64,000 bases of DNA, taken from Neodiprion pinetum (lineage: Eukaryota > Arthropoda > Insecta > Hymenoptera > Diprionidae). The DNA lies in contig NC_060237.1 of the NCBI RefSeq assembly GCF_021155775.2, forward strand, positions 16,266,970-16,330,969. Direction: 5' to 3'. Made by a program: the position numbers and the translations under genes. Shown here piece by piece: positions 1 to 9,808 of this stretch (position 1 is its first letter; every line of letters begins with the position of its first letter). The notes below the pieces were generated by a model. That model was not told the DNA's origin, did not search any database, and saw only the letters and a list, made by a program, of their open reading frames with translations.

Positions 1-146
1 GTCTACAACCCCTTGTATTTTTCTTAGTTCAAGTCGGCCCCTTTTGCTCAAATATACACATCAAGTTTTACCAATTATATCCGCCCCGTCTCTAATTGTC
101 TCCCCCCCCCCATATTATTCGCGCGGACTCAAAACCCGTCACAAAT

Positions 147-164
147 TGGCGCCCAACGTGGGGC
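147..164 (+). other. tRNA-Lys-type primer binding site, repeated in every unit
   Basis: TGGCGCCCAACGTGGGGC is the 18-nt complement of the 3' end of the tRNA-Lys(CTT)/Lys1,2 class, known as a retroviral PBS. It recurs at 1503, 2856, 4208, 5570, 6921, 8283 and 9645. The copy at 6921 has lost the first T (AGGCGCCC). The site is followed by GAACC (GAACT in the first unit). The downstream autonomous element keeps only the first 13 nt at 10999-11011. Confidence 0.8.
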
Positions 165-168
165 GAAC

Positions 169-310
169 TATTGGAAGTCAGATCATTAATAACCTTGATA
201 GGAGACATAGCATTGATTGCTTCAACAAGACAAGCCCAAAGAATGTTCCCACCACCAGCAGCTTTCAGCCACATATTCACTACTGATGCACATCGTTGTG
301 GAAATAGCAC
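169..310 (-). other. In-frame open extension beyond the shared TAG
   Basis: Directly after the TAG of each array ORF, in the same frame, about 46 further sense codons run up to the PBS joint. The frame then stays open through the PBS and into the LTR fragment. Equivalent stretches precede ORF copies 2-8. The codons translate to a protein-like segment rich in Ala, Gly, Leu, Ile and Asn. This suggests that the captured gene was longer, and was interrupted by TAG and cut by the fusion joint before amplification. Stop readthrough is a less likely alternative. Confidence 0.5.
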
Positions 311-1174
311 CTATAGGACTGATTTAGTTTTAGATGCCTTCAATTTCTCTCTGATAATGGACATTACTGCATCTATGTCAGGAAAATGAGCAAAGTCCCG
401 TTTAACAGCTTCAGCCCATTTCTTCAAATATTGCCTGTCTGCTTTCATGTAACACAAGAGGGCTGCCATTGGTCCCAAGCTTTGTGGCATTGATGATCTT
501 TTTTCAGGTGGAAATGAAACACCCTCACACAATGGATGATGAACGCCATAGATACCGTGTTGAGCCAATGAGACATCCTTTTCTTGGTTGTTCCTTCTCT
601 CAATAGGCATGACATGATGTCCCAGTCGTAGTTCTTTCCTCCTTAGTGCAAACCCACTTAAGAAGTTTAAAAGAGGGTTTGCAATTCCATACCAATTTCC
701 TGGGTCACGGCCATCATATCGTTGGAAGGGTATTCCTTGAGCATTGGCTTCAGCCAATACAATAGCTTCTATTGCATCCTTTGATTTCGATATTTCATTA
801 CCCAAATAAGTGATTTTGAAATCAGTGGATGCAATTCTAGCTTCTAATGTTCCACCTGTATTGTTGTAATGTTGACGAAGGAGAGTGTAGCTAGTGAAGA
901 GGATGTTGTGTATCTGATCTCCCAATGATATGTCCATTACATCGGGTTCATTGAAGAAGTGATGTAAAATCTTTTTATGAGCATTTGCAATAAATTTTAT
1001 TACTTTTACTTCCTTCTCTTTTTCTTGGGGAACCTGGACTTTCTTTGAACTTGGTAAAACGCGGTTGGGATCATTGACATCTACTATCACACGTGTAGGC
1101 TCACCATCAGGTACGGGGATTTGTCCAATCTCTAATTGTTGGTTCACTGCCATTGGAATCGCTTGTTCAGCCAT
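311..1174 (-). CDS. Array ORF copy 1, unrecognised 287-aa protein
   Basis: Intronless 287-codon ORF with no family I can name. Its N terminus (about residues 1-55) is Pro/Val-rich and then charged, resembling a disordered tail. The remainder is compact and mixed-helical, with a Trp-Tyr motif near residues 160-162, a HGIYGVHHP stretch near 206-214 and a basic, Lys-rich C terminus. I see no signal peptide, membrane segment, zinc finger, or retrotransposon gag or pol motif. The start is the first ATG, 65 nt from the LTR joint. It ends in TAG, after which the same frame stays open toward the joint. Private residues relative to most copies are N11, E136 and R193. It runs antisense to the LTR fragments. 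A viral nucleoprotein- or capsid-like origin is only a guess from size, simplicity and context. Confidence 0.75.
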   Translation of the reverse strand: MAEQAIPMAVNQQLEIGQIPVPDGEPTRVIVDVNDPNRVLPSSKKVQVPQEKEKEVKVIKFIANAHKKILHHFFNEPDVMDISLGDQIHNILFTSYTLLRQHYNNTGGTLEARIASTDFKITYLGNEISKSKDAIEAIVLAEANAQGIPFQRYDGRDPGNWYGIANPLLNFLSGFALRRKELRLGHHVMPIERRNNQEKDVSLAQHGIYGVHHPLCEGVSFPPEKRSSMPQSLGPMAALLCYMKADRQYLKKWAEAVKRDFAHFPDIDAVMSIIREKLKASKTKSVL

Positions 1175-1666
1175 CGTAGTGTGGGTTTTCCTAAAAAACT
1201 AGTAGGTTTACAAAAGGGTCTGTTTATACGGGCGTAATGGACTTCACACTCCCCGGCACCTCACCCACTCTTCCCCCCCCCCCCCCCCCCGCGCGCGTAC
1301 CTGTAAGTTAGTATTAGGAAACGCTAAGGGCTGAGGCGTGATCAGCCCCCGTTCGAGTCTACAACCCCTTGTATTTTTCTTAGTCTAAGTCGGCCCCTTT
1401 TGCTCAAATATACACATCAAGTTTTACCAATTATATCCCCCCCGTCTCTAATTGTCTCCCCGCCCCCATATTATTCGCGCGGACTCAAAACCCGTCACAA
1501 ATTGGCGCCCAACGTGGGGCGAACCATTGGAAGTCAGATCATTAATAACCTTGATAGGAGACATAGCATTGATTGCTTCAACAAGACAAGCCCAAAGAAT
1601 GTTCCCACCACCAGCAGCTTTCAGCCACATATTCACTACTGATGCACATCGTTGTGGAAATAGCAC

Positions 1667-2530
1667 CTATAGGACTGATTTAGTTTTAGATGCCTTCAAT
1701 TTCTCTCTGATAATGGACATTACTGCATCTATGTCAGGAAAATGAGCAAAGTCCCGTTTAACAGCTTCAGCCCATTTCTTCAAATATTGCCTGTCTGCTT
1801 TCATGTAACACAAGAGGGCTGCCATTGGTCCCAAGCTTTGTGGCATTGATGATCTTTTTTCAGGTGGAAATGAAACACCCCCACACAATGGATGATGAAC
1901 GCCATAGATACCGTGTTGAGCCAATGAGACATCCTTTTCTTGGTTGTTCCTTTTCTCAATAGGCATGACATGATGTCCCAGTCGTAGTTCTTTCCTCCTT
2001 AGTGCAAACCCACTTAAGAAGTTTAAAAGAGGGTTTGCAATTCCATACCAATTTCCTGGGTCACGGCCATCATATCGTTGGAAGGGTATTCCTTGAGCAT
2101 TGGCTTCAGCCAATACAATAGCTTTCATTGCATCCTTTGATTTCGATATTTCATAACCCAAATAAGTGATTTTGAAATCAGTGGATGCAATTCTAGCTTC
2201 TAATGTTCCACCTGTATTGTTGTCATGTTGACGAAGGAGAGTGTAGCTAGTGAAGAGGATGTTGTGTATCTGATCTCCCAATGATATGTCCATTACATCG
2301 GGTTCATTGAAAAAGTGATGTAAAATCTTTTTATGAGCATTTGCAATAAATTTTATTACTTTTACTTTTTTCTCCTTGTCTTGGGGAACCTGGACTTTCT
2401 TTGAACTTGGTAAAACGCGGTTGGGATCATTGACATCTACTATCACACGTGTAGGCTCACCATCAGGTACGGGGATTTGTCCAATCTCTAATTGTTGGTC
2501 CACTGCCATTGGAATCGCTTGTTCAGCCAA
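1667..2530 (-). CDS. Array ORF copy 2, unrecognised 287-aa protein
   Basis: Full-length copy of the same ORF, from ATG at 2530 to the shared TAG. It carries D51, D103, Y126, M135 and G217. D51, D103 and G217 are shared with copy 5 (5734-6597), marking these two as sisters despite three intervening units' worth of distance. No frameshift or internal stop is present. Orientation and 65-nt leader are as in copy 1. Confidence 0.75.
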   Translation of the reverse strand: MAEQAIPMAVDQQLEIGQIPVPDGEPTRVIVDVNDPNRVLPSSKKVQVPQDKEKKVKVIKFIANAHKKILHHFFNEPDVMDISLGDQIHNILFTSYTLLRQHDNNTGGTLEARIASTDFKITYLGYEISKSKDAMKAIVLAEANAQGIPFQRYDGRDPGNWYGIANPLLNFLSGFALRRKELRLGHHVMPIEKRNNQEKDVSLAQHGIYGVHHPLCGGVSFPPEKRSSMPQSLGPMAALLCYMKADRQYLKKWAEAVKRDFAHFPDIDAVMSIIREKLKASKTKSVL

Positions 2531-3019
2531 CGTAGTGTGGGTTTTCCTGGAAAACTAGTAGGTTTACAAAAGGGTCTGTTTATACGGGCGTAATGGACTT
2601 CACACTCCCCGGCACCTCGCCCACTCTTCCCCCCCCCCCGCGCGCGTACCTGTCAGTTAGTATTAAGAAACGCTAAGGGCTGAGGCGTGATCAGCCCCCG
2701 TTCGAGTCTACAACCCCTTGTATTTTTCTTAGTTCAAGTCGGCCCCTTTTGCTCAAATATACACATCAAGTTTTACCAATTATATCCGCCCTGTCTCTAA
2801 TTGTCTCCCCCCCCCCCCCCATATTATTCGCGCGGACTCAAAACCCGTCACAAATTGGCGCCCAACGTGGGGCGAACCATTGGAAGTCAGATCATTAATA
2901 ACCTTGATAGGAGACATAGCATTGATTGCTTCAACAAGACAAGCCCAAAGAATGTTCCCACCACCAGCAGCTTTCAGCCACATATTCACTACTGATGCAC
3001 ATCGTTGTGGAAATAGCAC

Positions 3020-3883
3020 CTATAGGACTGATTTAGTTTTAGATGCCTTTAATTTCTCTCTGATAATGGACATTACTGCATCTATGTCAGGAAAATGAGC
3101 AAAGTCCCGTTTAACAGCTTCAGCCCATTTCTTCAAATATTGCCTGTCTGCTTTCATGTAACACAAGAGGGCTGCCATTGGTCCCAAGCTTTGTGGCATT
3201 GATGATCTTTTTTCAGGTGGAAATGAAACACCCTCACACAATGGATGATGAACGCCATAGATACCGTGTTGAGCCAATGAGACATCCTTTTCTTGGTTGT
3301 TCCTTTTCTCAATAGGCATGACATGATGTCCCAGTCGTAGTTCTTTCCTCCTTAGTGCAAACCCACTTAAGAAGTTTAGAAGAGGGTTTGCAATTCCATA
3401 CCAATTTCCTGGGTCACGGCCATCATATCGTTGGAAGGGTATTCCTTGAGCATCGGCTTCAGCCAATACAATAGCTTTTATTGCATCCTTTGATTTCGAT
3501 ATTTCATTACCCAAATAAGTGATTGTGAAATCAGTGGATGCAATTCTAGCTTCTAATGTTCCACCTGTATTGTTGTAATGTTGACGAAGGAGAGTGTAGC
3601 TAGTGAAGAGGATGTTGTGTATCTGATCTCCCAATGATATGTCCATTACATCGGGTTCATTGAAGAAGTGATGTAAAATCTTTTTATGAGCATTTGCAAT
3701 AAATTTTATTACTTTTACTTTTTTCTCCTTGTCTTGGGGAACCTGGACTTTCTTTGAACTTGGTAAAACGCGGTTGGGATCATTGACATCTACTATCACA
3801 CGTGTAGGCTCACCATCAGGTACGGGGATTTGTCCAATCTCTAATTGTTGGTCCACTGCCATTGGAATCGCTTGTTCAGCCAT
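3020..3883 (-). CDS. Array ORF copy 3, unrecognised 287-aa protein
   Basis: Full-length copy, open from ATG to the shared TAG. T120 and D144 are shared only with the adjacent copy 4, and so are silent changes in the Leu codon near residue 169 and near the C terminus. D51/K55 are shared with copies 2 and 5. This mosaic fits unequal exchange or gene conversion among units. Confidence 0.75.
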   Translation of the reverse strand: MAEQAIPMAVDQQLEIGQIPVPDGEPTRVIVDVNDPNRVLPSSKKVQVPQDKEKKVKVIKFIANAHKKILHHFFNEPDVMDISLGDQIHNILFTSYTLLRQHYNNTGGTLEARIASTDFTITYLGNEISKSKDAIKAIVLAEADAQGIPFQRYDGRDPGNWYGIANPLLNFLSGFALRRKELRLGHHVMPIEKRNNQEKDVSLAQHGIYGVHHPLCEGVSFPPEKRSSMPQSLGPMAALLCYMKADRQYLKKWAEAVKRDFAHFPDIDAVMSIIREKLKASKTKSVL

Positions 3884-4371
3884 CGTAGTGTGGGTTTTCC
3901 TGGAAAACTAGTAGGTTTACAAAAGGGTCTGTTTATACGGGCGTAATGGACTTCACACTCCCCGGCACCTCACCCACTCTTCCCCCCCCCCCGCGCGCGT
4001 ACCTGTCAGTTAGTATTAAGAAACGCTAAGGGCTGAGGCGTGATCAGCCCCCGTTCGAGTCTACAACCCCTTGTATTTTTCTTAGTTCAAGTCGGCCCCT
4101 TTTGCTCAAATATACACATCAAGTTTTACCAATTATATCCGCCCTGTCTCTAATTGTCTCCCCCCCCCCCCCATATTATTCGCGCGGACTCAAAACCCGT
4201 CACAAATTGGCGCCCAACGTGGGGCGAACCATTGGAAGTCAGATCATTAATAACCTTGATAGGAGACATAGCATTGATTGCTTCAACAAGACTAGCCCAA
4301 AGAATGTTCCCACCACCAGCAGCTTTCAGCCACATATTCACTACTGATGCACATCGTTGTGGAAATAGCAC

Positions 4372-5235
4372 CTATAGGACTGATTTAGTTTTAGATGCCT
4401 TTAATTTCTCTCTGATAATGGACATTACTGCATCTATGTCAGGAAAATGAGCAAAGTCCCGTTTAACAGCTTCAGCCCATTTCTTCAAATATTGCCTGTC
4501 TGCTTTCATGTAACACAAGAGGGCTGCCATTGGTCCCAAGCTTTGTGGCATTGATGATCTTTTTTCAGGTGGAAATGAAACACCCTCACACAATGGATGA
4601 TGAACGCCATAGATACCGTGTTGAGCCAATGAGACATCCTTTTCTTGGTTGTTCCTTTTCTCAATAGGCATGACATGATGTCCCAGTCGTAGTTCTTTCC
4701 TCCTTAGTGCAAACCCACTTAAGAAGTTTAGAAGAGGGTTTGCAATTCCATACCAATTTCCTGGGTCACGGCCATCATATCGTTGGAAGGGTATTCCTTG
4801 AGCATCGGCTTCAGCCAATACAATAGCTTTTATTGCATCCTTTGATTTCGATATTTCATTACCCAAATAAGTGATTGTGAAATCAGTGGATGCAATTCTA
4901 GCTTCTAATGTTCCACCTGTATTGTTGTAATGTTGACGAAGGAGAGTGGAGCTAGTGAAGAGGATGTTGTGTATCTGATCTCCCAATGATATGTCCATTA
5001 CATCGGGTTCATTGAAGAAGTGATGTAAAATCTTTTTATGAGCATTTGCAATAAATTTTATTACTTTTACTTCCTTCTCTTTTTCTTGGGGAACCTGGAC
5101 TTTCTTTGAACTTGGTAAAACGCGGTTGGGATCATTGACATCCACTATCACACGTGTAGGCTCACCATCAGGTACGGGGATTTGTCCAATCTCTAATTGT
5201 TGGTCCACTGCCATTGGAATCGCTTGTTCAGCCAT
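4372..5235 (-). CDS. Array ORF copy 4, unrecognised 287-aa protein
   Basis: Full-length copy. It shares T120 and D144 with copy 3 but E51/E55 with copy 1, and has a private S96. The R-U5 segment upstream of its leader (5301-5566) is the one with the greatly expanded poly-C tract. Confidence 0.75.
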   Translation of the reverse strand: MAEQAIPMAVDQQLEIGQIPVPDGEPTRVIVDVNDPNRVLPSSKKVQVPQEKEKEVKVIKFIANAHKKILHHFFNEPDVMDISLGDQIHNILFTSSTLLRQHYNNTGGTLEARIASTDFTITYLGNEISKSKDAIKAIVLAEADAQGIPFQRYDGRDPGNWYGIANPLLNFLSGFALRRKELRLGHHVMPIEKRNNQEKDVSLAQHGIYGVHHPLCEGVSFPPEKRSSMPQSLGPMAALLCYMKADRQYLKKWAEAVKRDFAHFPDIDAVMSIIREKLKASKTKSVL

Positions 5236-5323
5236 CGTAGTGTGGGTTTTCCTGGAAAACTAGTAGGTTTACAAAAGGGTCTGTTTATACGGGCGTAATG
5301 GACTTCACACTCCCCGGCACCTC

Positions 5324-5356
<33 letters not shown>

Positions 5357-5733
5357 CGCGCGTACCTGTCAGTTAGTATCAAGAAACGCTAAGGGCTGAG
5401 GCGTGATCAGCCCCCGTTCGAGTCTACAACCCCTTGTATTTTTCTTAGTTCAAGTCGGCCCCTTTTGCTCAAATATACACATCAAGTTTTACCAATTATG
5501 TCCGCCCCGTCTCTAATTGTCTCCCCCCCCCCCCATATTATTCGCGCGGACTCAAAACCCGTCACAAATTGGCGCCCAACGTGGGGCGAACCATTGGAAG
5601 TCAGATCATTACTAACCTTGATAGGAGACATAGCATTGATTGCTTCAACAAGACAAGCCCAAAGAATGTTCCCACCACCAGCAGCTTTCAGCCACATATT
5701 CACTACTGATGCACATCGTTGTGGAAATAGCAC

Positions 5734-6597
5734 CTATAGGACTGATTTAGTTTTAGATGCCTTCAATTTCTCTCTGATAATGGACATTACTGCATCTATG
5801 TCAGGAAAATGAGCAAAGTCCCGTTTAACAGCTTCAGCCCATTTCTTCAAATATTGCCTGTCTGCTTTCATGTAACACAAGAGGGCTGCCATTGGTCCCA
5901 AGCTTTGTGGCATTGATGATCTTTTTTCAGGTGGAAATGAAACACCCCCACACAATGGATGATGAACGCCATAGATACCGTGTTGAGCCAATGAGACATC
6001 CTTTTCTTGGTTGTTCCTTTTCTCAATAGGCATGACATGATGTCCCAGTCGTAGTTCTTTCCTCCTTAGTGCAAACCCACTTAAGAAGTTTAAAAGAGGG
6101 TTTGCAATTCCATACCAATTTCCTGGGTCACGGCCATCATATCGTTGGAAGGGTATTCCTTGAGCATTGGCTTCAGCCAATACAATAGCTTTTATTGCAT
6201 CCTTTGATTTCGATATTTCATTACCCAAATAAGTGATTTTGAAATCAGTGGATGCAATTCTAGCTTCTAATGTTCCACCTGTATTGTTGTCATGTTGACG
6301 AAGGAGAGTGTAGCTAGTGAAGAGGATGTTGTGTATCTGATCTCCCAATGATATGTCCATTACATCGGGTTCATTGAAAAAGTGATGTAAAATCTTTTTA
6401 TGAGCATTTGCAATAAATTTTATTACTTTTACTTTCTTCTCCTTGTCTTGGGGAACCTGGACTTTCTTTGAACTTGGTAAAACGCGGTTGGGATCATTGA
6501 CATCTACTATCACACGTGTAGGCTCACCATCAGGTACGGGGATTTGTCCAATCTCTAATTGTTGGTCCACTGCCATTGGAATCGCTTGTTCAGCCAT
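5734..6597 (-). CDS. Array ORF copy 5, unrecognised 287-aa protein
   Basis: Full-length copy, sister of copy 2 (D51, K55, D103, G217). It lacks copy 2's private Y126 and M135. The frame is intact from ATG to the shared TAG. Confidence 0.75.
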   Translation of the reverse strand: MAEQAIPMAVDQQLEIGQIPVPDGEPTRVIVDVNDPNRVLPSSKKVQVPQDKEKKVKVIKFIANAHKKILHHFFNEPDVMDISLGDQIHNILFTSYTLLRQHDNNTGGTLEARIASTDFKITYLGNEISKSKDAIKAIVLAEANAQGIPFQRYDGRDPGNWYGIANPLLNFLSGFALRRKELRLGHHVMPIEKRNNQEKDVSLAQHGIYGVHHPLCGGVSFPPEKRSSMPQSLGPMAALLCYMKADRQYLKKWAEAVKRDFAHFPDIDAVMSIIREKLKASKTKSVL

Positions 6598-7084
6598 CGT
6601 AGTGTGGGTTTTCCTGGAAAACTAGTAGGTTTACAAAAGGGTCTGTTTATACGGGCGTAATGGACTTCACACTCCCCGGCACCTCACCCACTCTTCCCCC
6701 CCCCCCCGCGCGCGTACCTGTCAGTTAGTATTAAGAAACGCTAAGGGCTGAGGCGTGATCAGCCCCCGTTCGAGTCTACAACCCCTTGTATTTTTCTTAG
6801 TTCAAGTCGGCCCCTTTTGCTCAGATATACACATCAAGTTTTACCAATTATACCCGCCCCGTCTCCAATTGTCTCCCCCCCCCCCATATTATTCGCGCGG
6901 ACTCAAAACCCGTCACAAATAGGCGCCCAACGTGGGGCGAACCATTGGAAGTCAGATCATTAATAACCTTGATAGGAGACATAGCATTGATTGCTTCAAC
7001 AAGACAAGCCCAAAGAATGTTCCCACCACCAGCAGCTTTCAGCCACATATTCACTACTGATGCACATCGTTGTGAAAATAGCAC

Positions 7085-7948
7085 CTATAGGACTGATTTA
7101 GTTTTAGATGCCTTCAATTTCTCTCTGATAATGGACATTACTGCATCTATGTCAGGAAAATGAGCAAAGTCCCGTTTAACAGCTTCAGCCCATTTCTTCA
7201 AATATTGCCTGTCTGCTTTCATGTAACACAAGAGGGCTGCCATTGGTCCCAAGCTTTGTGGCATTGATGATCTTTTTTCAGGTGGAAATGAAACACCCTC
7301 ACACAATGGATGATGAACGCCATAGATACCGTGTTGAGCCAATGAGACATCCTTTTCTTGGTTGTTCCTTTTCTCAATAGGCATGACAAGATGTCCCAGT
7401 CGTAGTTCTTTCCTCCTTAGTGCAAACCCACTTAAGAAGTTTAAAAGAGGGTTTGCAATTCCATACCAATTTCCTGGGTCACGGCCATTATATCGTTGGA
7501 AGGGTATTCCTTGAGCATTGGCTTCAGCCAATACAATAGCTTTTATTGCATCCTTTGATTTCGATATTTCATTACCCAAATAAGTGATTTTGAAATCAGT
7601 GGATGCAATTCTAGCTTCTAATGTTCCACCTGTATTGTTGTAATGTTGACAAAGGAGAGTGTAGCTAGTGAAGAGGATGTTGTGTATCTGATCTCCCAAT
7701 GATATGTCCATTACATCGGGTTCATTAAAGAAGTAATGTAATATCTTTTTATGAGCATTTGCAATAAATTTTATTACTTTTACTTTCTTTTCCTTTTCTT
7801 GGGGAACCTGGACTTTCTTTGAACTTGGTAAAACGCGGTTGGGATCATTGACATCTACTATCACACGTGTAGGCTCACCATCAGGTACGGGGATTTGTCC
7901 AATCTCTAATTGTTGGTCCACTGCCATTGGAATCGCTTGTTCAGCTAT
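7085..7948 (-). CDS. Array ORF copy 6, start codon lost
   Basis: The sequence is collinear with the other copies, but the normal ATG at 7946-7948 has become ATA. The first in-frame ATG is now Met8 at 7927, giving a possible 280-aa product. It shares C100 with copy 7 and has private Y72, N154 and L187. The PBS of this unit is also mutated in its first base. No other frame damage is seen. Confidence 0.7.
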   Translation of the reverse strand: MAEQAIPMAVDQQLEIGQIPVPDGEPTRVIVDVNDPNRVLPSSKKVQVPQEKEKKVKVIKFIANAHKKILHYFFNEPDVMDISLGDQIHNILFTSYTLLCQHYNNTGGTLEARIASTDFKITYLGNEISKSKDAIKAIVLAEANAQGIPFQRYNGRDPGNWYGIANPLLNFLSGFALRRKELRLGHLVMPIEKRNNQEKDVSLAQHGIYGVHHPLCEGVSFPPEKRSSMPQSLGPMAALLCYMKADRQYLKKWAEAVKRDFAHFPDIDAVMSIIREKLKASKTKSVL

Positions 7949-8446
7949 CGTAGTGTGGGTTTTCCTGAAAAACTAGTAGGTTCACAAAAGGGTCTGTTTA
8001 TACGGGCGTAATGGACTTCACACTCCCCGGCACCCCACCCACTCTTCCCCCCCCCCCCCCCCCCGCGCGCGTACCTGTCAGTTAGTATTAAGAAACGCTA
8101 AGGGCTGAGGCGTGATCAGCCCCCGTTCGAGTCTACAACCCCTTGTATTTTTCTTAGTTTAAGTCGGCCCCTTTTGCTCAAATATACACATCAAGTTTTA
8201 CCAATTATATCCGCCCCGTCTCTAATTGTCTCCCCCCCCCCCCCCCCATATTATTCGCGCGGACTCAAAACCCGTCACAAATTGGCGCCCAACGTGGGGC
8301 GAACCATTGGAAGTCAGATCATTAATAACCTTGATAGGAGACATAGCATTGATTGCTTCAACAAGACAAGCCCAAAGAATGTTCCCACCACCAGCAGCTT
8401 TCAGCCACATATTCACTACTGATGCACATCGTTGTGGAAATAGCAC

Positions 8447-9310
8447 CTATAGGACTGATTTAGTTTTAGATGCCTTCAATTTCTCTCTGATAATGGACAT
8501 TACTGCATCTATGTCAGGAAAATGAGCAAAGTCCCGTTTAACAGCTTCAGCCCATTTCTTCAAATATTGCCTGTCTGCTTTCATGTAACACAAGAGGGCT
8601 GCCATTGGTCCCAAGCTTTGTGGCATTGATGATCTTTTTTCAGGTGGAAATGAAACACCCTCACACAATGGATGATAAACGCCATAGATACCGTGTTGAG
8701 CCAATGAGACATCCTTTTCTTGGTTGTTCCTTTTCTCAATAGGCATGACATGATGTCCCAGTCGTAGTTCTTTCCTCCTTAGTGCAAACCCACTTAAGAA
8801 GTTTAAAAGAGGGTTTGCAATTCCATACCAATTTCCTGGGTCACGGCCATCATATCGTTGGAAGGGTATTCCTTGAGCATTGGCTTCAGCCAATACAATA
8901 GCTTTTATTGCATCCTTTGATTTCGATATTTCATTACCCAAATAAGTGATTTTGAAATCAGTGGATGCAATTCTAGCTTCTAATGTTCCACCTGTATTGT
9001 TGTAATGTTGACAAAGGAGAGTGTAGCTAGTGAAGAGGATGTTGTGTATCTGATCTCCCAATGATATGTCCATTACATCGGGTTCATTAAAGAAGTGATG
9101 TAATATCTTTTTATGAGCATTTGCAATAAATTTTATTACTTCTACTTTCTTTTCCTTTTCTTGGGGAACCTGGACTTTCTTTGAACTTGGTAAAACGCGG
9201 TTGGGATCATTGACATCTACTATCACACGTGTAGGCTCACCATCAGGTACGGGGATTTGTCCAATCTCTAATTGTTGGTCCACTGCCATTGGAATCGCTT
9301 GTTCAGCCAT
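8447..9310 (-). CDS. Array ORF copy 7, unrecognised 287-aa protein
   Basis: Full-length copy. It shares C100 with copy 6, plus the same silent variants around residues 70-75. Private residues are E57 and Y212. The frame is intact between the usual ATG and TAG. Confidence 0.75.
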   Translation of the reverse strand: MAEQAIPMAVDQQLEIGQIPVPDGEPTRVIVDVNDPNRVLPSSKKVQVPQEKEKKVEVIKFIANAHKKILHHFFNEPDVMDISLGDQIHNILFTSYTLLCQHYNNTGGTLEARIASTDFKITYLGNEISKSKDAIKAIVLAEANAQGIPFQRYDGRDPGNWYGIANPLLNFLSGFALRRKELRLGHHVMPIEKRNNQEKDVSLAQHGIYGVYHPLCEGVSFPPEKRSSMPQSLGPMAALLCYMKADRQYLKKWAEAVKRDFAHFPDIDAVMSIIREKLKASKTKSVL

Positions 9311-9808
9311 CGTAGTGTGGGTTTTCCTAAAAAACTAGTAGGTCTACAAAAGGGTCTGTTTATACGGGCGTAATGGACTTCACACTCCCCGGCACCTCAC
9401 CCACTCTTCCCCCCCCCCCCCCTGCGCGCGTACCTGTAAGTTAGTATTAGGAAACGCTAAGGGCTGAGGCGTGATCAGCCCCCGTTCGAGTCTACAACCC
9501 CTTGTATTTTTCTTAGTTTAAGTCGGCCCCTTTTGCTCAAATATACACATCAAGTTTTACCAATTATATCCGCCCCGTCTCTAATTGTCTCCCCCCCCCC
9601 CCCCCCCCCATATTATTCGCGCGGACTCAAAACCCGTCACAAATTGGCGCCCAACGTGGGGCGAACCATTGGAAGTCAGATCATTAATAACCTTGATAGG
9701 AGACATAGCATTGATTGCTTCAACAAGACAAGCCCAAAGAATGTTCCCACCACCAGCAGCTTTCAGCCACATATTCACTACTGATGCACATCGTTGTGGA
9801 AATAGCAC

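Larger units (their letters stand above)
1..9641 (+). repeat. R-U5-like LTR segments of the array
   Basis: Segments lie at 1-143 (cut by the window edge), 1240-1499, 2596-2852, 3949-4204, 5301-5566, 6663-6917, 8014-8279 and 9376-9641. All begin at the same base (GACTTCAC) and all end in CGTCACA, which is the right terminus of the full LTR at 17912-18593. None has the first 428 bp of that LTR (the U3 side and the TGTGACG terminus). Each contains two poly-C tracts, one before GCGCGCG and one before CATATTATTC, and these account for the 255-266 bp length range. In the 5301 copy the first tract has swallowed the CACTCTT before it and is about 30 C long. Confidence 0.88.
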
